Positions 7,127 to 7,987 of a DNA stretch of 7,987 bases are shown here, piece after piece (within the stretch, counting starts at the first letter, position 1; each line of letters opens with the position of its first letter). Made by a program: the position numbers and the translations under genes. Origin of the DNA: an uncultured Paraprevotella sp. GTDB taxonomy: Bacteria; Bacteroidota; Bacteroidia; Bacteroidales; Bacteroidaceae. The notes below the pieces were generated by a model. That model searched no databases, was not told the origin of the DNA, and saw nothing but the letters and a program-made list of their open reading frames with translations. Where the stretch lies: the NCBI GenBank assembly GCA_910584955.1, contig CAJUDC010000093.1:1-7987 (forward strand). The letters are read 5' to 3'.

Positions 7127-7987
7127 TTACGTTTGGGAGGAGAATTTCAGCAGGGCCTCGGCCACTTCGCGGGCGCAACGTTCCAGATTGAAGGTGCTTT
7201 CGGCCAGTTGTCGGGCGCGCCGTCCCATAGCTTCGGCTTCGGACGGATGTGCGGTGAGGCGGTTTATGGCTTCCGTCCAGCCCGTAATGTCGTAATAAGG
7301 TACAGACAAACCCACACCTTCGCGGTCGATGTCGAAAGCGAAGGTGGGATTATGCGAACAGATGACCGGTATGCCCAGCGCCAGTGCCTCTACGAGCGTG
7401 GTCAGCCCCACGGTGTAGGCGGTCTTCATGCAGCAGATCGCGATACATTGGGCACGGCATACCTTGCGGCTCAGTTCATAAGGGACGAATCCTTCGGTGA
7501 AGTGTACCTGTACATTGGGCGGAATCTGCTGCCGTCCCAGTATGTCGGCATAATTCTCGCCTCCGCTGTTGCGGCCGATGTAGATGTCCAGCGGCTGTCC
7601 GCTTTGTCCGAAAGCCTGTATCAGCGTGGGCATATCGCGGTGTTCCTTGCCGGTGGAGATGAAACCGGTTCGTGCCGATGGCTTTTCCGATTGCAGCAGG
7701 CGGTCGTAAAATTCCAGGTCGGCTCCCCAGTGTATCATCTGCATCCGGTCGGGGCGCGCTTTCGTACTGCGGAGCGAGTCCCGTATGAGCCTTTCACTGA
7801 AGAAGAACATGCGGTCGATGCCCCGGTAAAACAGGCGGGCAAAGGCCTCGCGCAACGGGTTGGAGGCGGTGCTGACAGCCTGGTGATGCCACAGGATTAC
7901 GGGTTTTCGGAACAGCCGGAGTGCCCGTAGCAGGACGATCAGTTCCAAGCCTCGGAACGATGTGGCGTATACGGCGTCGTAAGGTTG
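7127..7987 (-). CDS. GT4-like glycosyltransferase, 5' end outside the window
   Basis: The frame is open to the right edge, and the residues before the first possible start (a TTG at 7948) continue sensibly (QPYDAVYATSFRGLELIVLL), so the gene is cut rather than starting here; 286 residues are visible. It is the C-terminal two thirds or so of a GT-B enzyme. Numbered from the edge, ILWHHQAV (31-38) is the end of the acceptor domain, MIHWGADLEFY (84-94) the interdomain linker, GFISTGKEHRDMPTL (108-122) the phosphate-binding start of the donor domain, and VGLTTLVEALALGIPVI (193-209) the nucleotide-binding helix. In the EX7E position the first Glu is Thr192 while the second, Glu200, is kept. A cluster of Cys (177, 181, 185, 186) precedes it. 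The gene ends 4 bases before the next one starts, making it the first visible gene of the leftward operon. Donor and acceptor are unknown. Confidence 0.87.
   Translation of the reverse strand, partial: QPYDAVYATSFRGLELIVLLRALRLFRKPVILWHHQAVSTASNPLREAFARLFYRGIDRMFFFSERLIRDSLRSTKARPDRMQMIHWGADLEFYDRLLQSEKPSARTGFISTGKEHRDMPTLIQAFGQSGQPLDIYIGRNSGGENYADILGRQQIPPNVQVHFTEGFVPYELSRKVCRAQCIAICCMKTAYTVGLTTLVEALALGIPVICSHNPTFAFDIDREGVGLSVPYYDITGWTEAINRLTAHPSEAEAMGRRARQLAESTFNLERCAREVAEALLKFSSQT

Noticed and set aside
7121..7930. A 269-codon open frame on the + strand over the partial GT4-like gene
   Set aside because: No family motifs; it shadows a - strand gene with clear GT4 signatures that continues off the edge. 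The same applies to the + strand frames at 6361-7098, 5414-5842 and 4625-5299.

Overview
The window looks like a chromosomal fragment from a Bacteroidales genome (phylum Bacteroidota). The evidence is a YfhO-type membrane protein with Bacteroides-like motifs, a Ser-type sulfatase, glycosyltransferases of Bacteroides style, A-rich leaders instead of clear Shine-Dalgarno sites, and one good match to the Bacteroidota promoter consensus (TTTG / TAnnTTTG). By eye the GC content is in the mid-to-upper fifties, high for Bacteroides itself, so a GC-richer member of the order is possible. The genus cannot be fixed from the sequence alone.

Left half, + strand: position 1-2129 is the C-terminal part of a large YfhO-family polytopic membrane protein whose start lies outside the window. 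A near-perfect intrinsic terminator (2163-2198) closes it. Then comes a complete exported sulfatase (2235-3797) with the full S1 catalytic set and a serine where formylglycine is made.

Middle: a 230-base gap (3798-4027) separates convergent transcription units. It holds no convincing gene but contains a perfect 17-bp hairpin, a second 14-bp hairpin and a weaker third.

Right half, - strand: four glycosyltransferases run leftward, read in the order GT4-like (7987-7127, start outside the window), GT-A enzyme resembling the GNT-I family (7122-6181), GT4-like with a Cys-rich segment (6118-4847), and GT2 (4831-4028). Spacings of 4, 62 and 15 bases suggest one operon. The 62-base gap carries a promoter that could drive the last two genes separately. 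Together they probably add successive sugars to a surface glycan (LPS/LOS, capsule or glycoprotein glycan), but no flippase, polymerase or sugar-nucleotide gene is in view to say which. YfhO proteins have also been tied to glycosylation of surface polymers in other bacteria, so the locus as a whole looks cell-surface related. I saw no mobile element, CRISPR array, tRNA or rRNA, and no clear sign of a wholly new system.
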